Under the pieces are notes generated by a model. The model saw nothing but the letters and a program-made list of their open reading frames with translations. It was not told where the DNA came from and did not search any database. The translations under genes and the position numbers were made by a program. A DNA stretch of 18,111 nt. Source: Hymenobacter sp. GTDB lineage: Bacteria > Bacteroidota > Bacteroidia > Cytophagales > Hymenobacteraceae. Location of the stretch: positions 1 to 18,111 of the forward strand of contig JANYFQ010000444.1 of NCBI GenBank assembly GCA_025362615.1, written 5' to 3'. How positions within the stretch are numbered: position 1 is the stretch's first letter; the number at the start of each line of letters is the position of its first letter. Shown in pieces: positions 14,663-18,111 of the stretch.

Positions 14663-15754
14663 ATGATGTTGCCAGAAAGCTCCCGCGTGGAAGTAGCGAA
14701 ACTGGCTGGTGTGTTCTCGGACACGACCAATTCCTACAAATTCTACTGGTTTCTGAGCATTCTCGACAGCTTGCGCGAGAACGGGCAGCCGCTGATTTCC
14801 ATGCGGGATTTGTCGTTGCGGATGGTGGCCAACGTGTGGTATCCGCTGGATTATTTCAAACTTTCCTTCGGCAAACAGGACGGTTTCAAACCCATTGCCG
14901 ACGACGTTTCCCAACTCCTGACCGTGGACAACCGGCCGACCGCGCCGGGGCTGATTACGCAACTCAACCGGGCGCTTTCCGCCGCCGATTTGCAGCGGCT
15001 GACCGACCGGGTAGCCGTGCTGCTGCGGTGGGTGCCGTTTCGGTTCATCCGGCCGTTTTTTGAGGCAGAAATGCACAAGGTGCCAGAGTACCAAGTGAAC
15101 AAGCGCATTGCCGAACTAGCCGCGCAAAGCACCAAAGCGCCGTATCGGTTTGCGGGCAATAGCATCGAGCTGCATCCGGCGTGGGTGGAGTATTTGCAAA
15201 AACACCAGGGAATTTTGCGGGGCTTCGTTTTTTGGCACGTGGTGCGCTTCCTGCAAAAGCACAACCCTAACGTCATTGGCTTGTCGGAGAAGCTGGAAAA
15301 GCCGGGGGCGCGGGTGCTGAATGCGGCCGGCAAGTTCTGGAAGGAATACCTGGCCGCTACGCCGGGGCTGACGTGCATTTATTCGGGCCAGCAAATCACG
15401 GCGGCCAACCTGAGCCTTGACCATTTTTTGCCGTGGTCTTACGTGGCCCACGACCAACTTTGGAACATCATTCCCGCGCCCAAGTCGGTCAATTCTGCCA
15501 AAAACGACTGGCTGCCTTCGCTGCCCAAATACTTTAATGACTACGCACGGTTGCAATACGACGGCTTTCAGTTTCACGCGGCGCGGGGCCACGAGCGGCT
15601 TTTGGAAGACTACCACGTACTTTTTGCCGGCAGCCTGACCGATATTCAGCAGCAACCCTTCGCGTGGTTTCAGGAACGGCTGCGGGAATTGGTAGCGCCG
15701 CAACTGCAAACGGCGCGTAATTTGGGCTTTTCCTATCCGTTCGAGTTCCGATGA
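14663..15754 (+). CDS. HNH endonuclease-domain protein
   Basis: 363 residues. The C-terminal half holds the HNH core: Cys238 in CIYSGQQIT, then LDHFLPWSYVAHDQLWNIIP (Asp253, His254), then VNSAKNDWLPSL. His254 is the expected metal-activated general base, and the following Asn/His residues bind the metal. The N-terminal half (FYWFLSILDSL, VANVWYPLDYFKLSFGKQD) is a conserved helical region seen with this HNH type in defence islands. A second ATG follows the first directly, and either may serve. Its stop overlaps the next start by 4 bp (ATGA), which implies translational coupling with the methyltransferase-HIT fusion. It is probably a DNA nuclease and therefore the likely effector. No specificity domain is recognised. 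Confidence 0.88.
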   Translation: MMLPESSRVEVAKLAGVFSDTTNSYKFYWFLSILDSLRENGQPLISMRDLSLRMVANVWYPLDYFKLSFGKQDGFKPIADDVSQLLTVDNRPTAPGLITQLNRALSAADLQRLTDRVAVLLRWVPFRFIRPFFEAEMHKVPEYQVNKRIAELAAQSTKAPYRFAGNSIELHPAWVEYLQKHQGILRGFVFWHVVRFLQKHNPNVIGLSEKLEKPGARVLNAAGKFWKEYLAATPGLTCIYSGQQITAANLSLDHFLPWSYVAHDQLWNIIPAPKSVNSAKNDWLPSLPKYFNDYARLQYDGFQFHAARGHERLLEDYHVLFAGSLTDIQQQPFAWFQERLRELVAPQLQTARNLGFSYPFEFR

Positions 15755-16608
15755 GCGCCCTGCAAAACCCCAACAGCCACCTCACGGCCAAGCAGCGTGA
15801 CGCACCTTCGCTGCCGGTGCGCTACCTCCACGAGCGCGGGCTGATTCAGGGGCGGGTGTTGGACTACGGCTGCGGCTACGGGCGCGACGTTCAGTTTCTG
15901 CAAGCCAAAGGCTACGATGCCACCGGCTACGACCCGCACTATTTCCCGGACCTGCCCAACCGGCGCTTTGATACCATCGTGTGCTTCTATGTGCTGAACG
16001 TGCTGTTTGAAGCCGAGCAAACCGCCGTGTTGATGGACGTAGCGCGGCTGCTGAAACCGACCGGCACGGCGTATTTCGCCGTGCGGCGCGACATTCGGCA
16101 GGACGGTTTCCGGCAGCACTACCAGTTTCGGCAGCCGGTGTACCAATGCGCGGTATCGTTGCCGTACCAGTCCATTTTTCAAAACGAAAACACCGAATTT
16201 TACGCTTACCGGCACTTCACGCAGGTGCCGCACCTTGCGGGCGAAGGTGGAGAATGCCCCTTTTGCCAGCCCAGCCCGCGCCGCGAATTGCTGACCGAAA
16301 CGGCCCACAGCTACGCCATTCTCGACGGTTACCCCATCAGCAAAGGCCACGCGCTGATAATGCCCAAAGCCCATGTGGCCGATTTTTTCGATTTGCCGAT
16401 GGCCGAGCAGCAGGATTGCTGGCTTGTGGCCAACGACGTGCAGCGCCGCCTCGTCGGCCGCTACGCCCCGGCCGGTTTCACGGTGGGCCTCAACATCGGG
16501 GCCGCTGCCGGGCAGCGCATGGCCCACGCCAGCATCCACGTCATCCCGCGCTACGCGGGCGACGTGAAGAACCCGGCGGGTGGCATTCGCAACATTTTGC
16601 GACGCTGA
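15751..16608 (+). CDS. SAM methyltransferase - HIT domain fusion
   Basis: 285 residues. Residues about 15-135 form a class I SAM-dependent methyltransferase with motif I VLDYGCGYGRD (36-46) and FDTIVCFYVLNVLF. No (N/D/S)PP(Y/F) or PCQ motif of DNA base methyltransferases is seen, so the substrate may be a nucleotide, protein or small molecule. Residues about 165-285 form a HIT domain, with a CPFC pair (Cys169, Cys172) and IHVIPRYAGDVKNPAGGIR. The triad reads His259-Ala-Ser261-Ile-His263: Ser replaces the central His that forms the nucleotidyl intermediate in HIT hydrolases. The HIT half may therefore bind nucleotides without classical catalysis (inference). It starts in the ATGA overlap with the HNH gene. 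Confidence 0.87.
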   Translation: MSALQNPNSHLTAKQRDAPSLPVRYLHERGLIQGRVLDYGCGYGRDVQFLQAKGYDATGYDPHYFPDLPNRRFDTIVCFYVLNVLFEAEQTAVLMDVARLLKPTGTAYFAVRRDIRQDGFRQHYQFRQPVYQCAVSLPYQSIFQNENTEFYAYRHFTQVPHLAGEGGECPFCQPSPRRELLTETAHSYAILDGYPISKGHALIMPKAHVADFFDLPMAEQQDCWLVANDVQRRLVGRYAPAGFTVGLNIGAAAGQRMAHASIHVIPRYAGDVKNPAGGIRNILRR

Positions 16609-16653
16609 AGCGGCCCGGTTTGGGCCGGTGGCGAAAGTCCCCAGACGGCGACT

Positions 16654-16661
16654 TACGTTTG
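16654..16661 (+). promoter_or_regulatory. -7 box (TACGTTTG) before the GHKL ATPase gene
   Basis: TACGTTTG matches TAnnTTTG exactly, 42 bp before the ATG at 16704. A 6-bp GC hairpin (CGGCCC/GGGCCG, 16611-16627) directly follows the stop codon of the methyltransferase-HIT gene but has no T-tract. No -33 TTG is seen at the usual spacing. The ATPase may start a separate transcript. Confidence 0.5.
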
Positions 16662-16703
16662 CTGGGTCCTCGCGGCACTGCCCGCGCCTTACCCGCCCCG
16701 CTC

Positions 16704-18111
16704 ATGCAAACCGCTCTTCGTATTGACCCCGCCAACCTGCTGGACGGCTTGCGCCAGCTTGCCCACACGCCGGTTTCCGCCATTTGCGAAATCATCGACA
16801 ACGCCATTGATGCCGGGGCGGCCAACATTCACATTCTGCTCAACTGGCACGACACGAAGGCCCTGCCGAGCCGTCGCAACAACGTCAGCGAGTACCTCAT
16901 CATTGACGATGGGCGGGGCATGGACGAGTTGGGCATTCAAAACGCCTTGACGTTGGGCGCATCGGATGCGGGCTACGGGCCGCATTCGTTGTCCAAGTTC
17001 GGGTTGGGGTTGAAGTCGGCGGCGTTTTCGCAGGGCGAAGAATTGGATTTGATTTCCTCGCCGGGCGGGGGTGCGCCGTTTGTGAAGTACCGGGTGTCGC
17101 TGCCGAGCATTACGGACACGTATTTTGCTACCCGGCTGGACTTGTCGGCCGAAGACGAGGAGCTGTTGGCCGAATACCTGCCGGGGGGCAAAGGCAGCTT
17201 GGTGCGGGTGGGCGAAGTGCGGCGCGAGGGGCACCCGGCGGTGAAGGAAACGCTAGCTCAATTGCGCTACCGGGTGGGGGTGATTTACTATTATTTCTTG
17301 CTGAAAGGCAACCTCACCATCCGTTTGGAAGGCAAGGCGCTGCCGGCCGTGGACGTGCTGTTTACCAACGAGGCCAACGAGAACGGCAACCTAGACGATA
17401 CTACTTGGAACGGCCGCCAAACGCAATGGCTGCAACGCCCGATTGAGGTAACGCTCGACGTGGACATGGGCGTGAAATGCACGGTGGAAGCCACGCAGTT
17501 GCCGCACCCGCCCACGTTCACGGTAGATGAGCGCGGCGGCGACAAAATCATCCGCGACAAGTACCTGATTACGGCCAAGAACTACGGCTACTATGTGTAC
17601 CGCAACGAGCGCCTGATTGCCTGGGCTGACTCGCTCGACGGCATCGTGGGGCAAGACCAGGACTTGTACTCGTTCCGGGGCCGCATCATTATTGATGATT
17701 CAGCCGACAATGTATTTAACATTGACGTTAAGAAGACCTCAATGAAGCTGGCCGAAGAAGCCTGGGACGTGCTTTTTGACCTCACCAAAAACTACAAGCG
17801 CAACAGCATCAAAGCCTGGAACCGGGCCGGGATGCTGAAAAAAGAGGCCGAAAACCAGGATGCCAACCGGCAAAGCAACGACATCATCGCGCAGCTCAAC
17901 ACCCCGGAATCGTTGGCGGGGCAGCCGGTGCTTTCGCCCAGCAAAAGCGCCGAGATAGACCAGGAGATTGCCGATTCCTTCAAGGCCAATGTGCAACAGC
18001 AGGTGGAGCAGGCCGCCGCTATGAAAATGGCGGTGCAAGGCGTGGCCGCTGCCGGCACCCTGCCCAAAACGGACGAGGAGCAGTTTGAGGAAACGCTCAA
18101 AGGCGACCCGA
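16704..18111 (+). CDS. MORC/MutL-like GHKL ATPase, 3' end outside the window
   Basis: At least 469 residues, cut by the window edge. The Bergerat ATP-binding fold is clear: N box EIIDNAIDAGA (29-39, Glu29, Asn33), G1 motif IDDGRGMD (67-74) and G2 motif SKFGLGLKSAAFS (97-109). An S5-like transducer region follows, with the conserved-Lys segment NIDVKKTSMKL. The C-terminal part seen (about 390-469) is charged and Ala/Gln-rich, probably coiled coil. Prokaryotic MORC/MutL-like ATPases were described in restriction-type neighbourhoods (Iyer and colleagues) and in the Mza defence system, next to Z1 and AIPR genes. It probably dimerises around DNA in an ATP-dependent way (family inference). The ATG at 16704 starts MQTALRIDPANLLDGL, a natural beginning for the fold. 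Confidence 0.88.
   Translation, partial: MQTALRIDPANLLDGLRQLAHTPVSAICEIIDNAIDAGAANIHILLNWHDTKALPSRRNNVSEYLIIDDGRGMDELGIQNALTLGASDAGYGPHSLSKFGLGLKSAAFSQGEELDLISSPGGGAPFVKYRVSLPSITDTYFATRLDLSAEDEELLAEYLPGGKGSLVRVGEVRREGHPAVKETLAQLRYRVGVIYYYFLLKGNLTIRLEGKALPAVDVLFTNEANENGNLDDTTWNGRQTQWLQRPIEVTLDVDMGVKCTVEATQLPHPPTFTVDERGGDKIIRDKYLITAKNYGYYVYRNERLIAWADSLDGIVGQDQDLYSFRGRIIIDDSADNVFNIDVKKTSMKLAEEAWDVLFDLTKNYKRNSIKAWNRAGMLKKEAENQDANRQSNDIIAQLNTPESLAGQPVLSPSKSAEIDQEIADSFKANVQQQVEQAAAMKMAVQGVAAAGTLPKTDEEQFEETLKGDP

Overview
This is a GC-rich bacterial chromosome segment that looks like a Bacteroidota genome of the Hymenobacter/Cytophagales type. The reasons are several promoter-like TAnnTTTG boxes, weak Shine-Dalgarno sequences, a fused aspartokinase/homoserine dehydrogenase next to thrB, a SusA-like GH13 enzyme, and the lipoprotein and TonB-domain protein styles. 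The genus is inferred from style, not from a marker gene.

Left part (1-11220) is mainly housekeeping with accessory insertions. A small lipoprotein gene (minus) is followed by about 560 bp without a gene, which holds two operator-like inverted repeats and the terminator of the threonine operon. Then come thrB and thrA (minus), with a REP-doublet element filling the gap between them. thrA has a one-base frameshift about 50 codons before its natural end. prfA (RF1) is divergent from thrA. A 240-bp MITE-like element with 41-bp terminal inverted repeats starts on the last base of the prfA stop codon and runs into a beta-helix lipoprotein gene, whose only visible ATG lies inside the element. Next are a secreted GH13 cyclomaltodextrinase/neopullulanase-like enzyme, a second REP doublet that contains the enzyme's stop codon, a secreted TonB C-terminal-domain protein and a TPR protein.

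Right part (11244-18111, all plus strand) is an accessory island that looks like anti-phage defence or DNA-processing genes: an uncharacterised helical protein (possibly unrelated), a DUF4007 protein, a short AAA-type P-loop ATPase that appears truncated, a TerB-like plus BRCT protein, an HNH endonuclease-domain protein, a methyltransferase-HIT fusion overlapping the HNH gene by ATGA, and a MORC/MutL-like GHKL ATPase cut by the window edge. Promoter-like boxes precede several of these genes, which suggests several modules rather than one operon. The HNH/methyltransferase-HIT pair is the most tightly coupled unit. The HIT motif has Ser where the catalytic central His is expected. A third inverted-repeat element separates the DUF4007 and ATPase genes.

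No rRNA, tRNA, CRISPR array or transposase gene was recognised.
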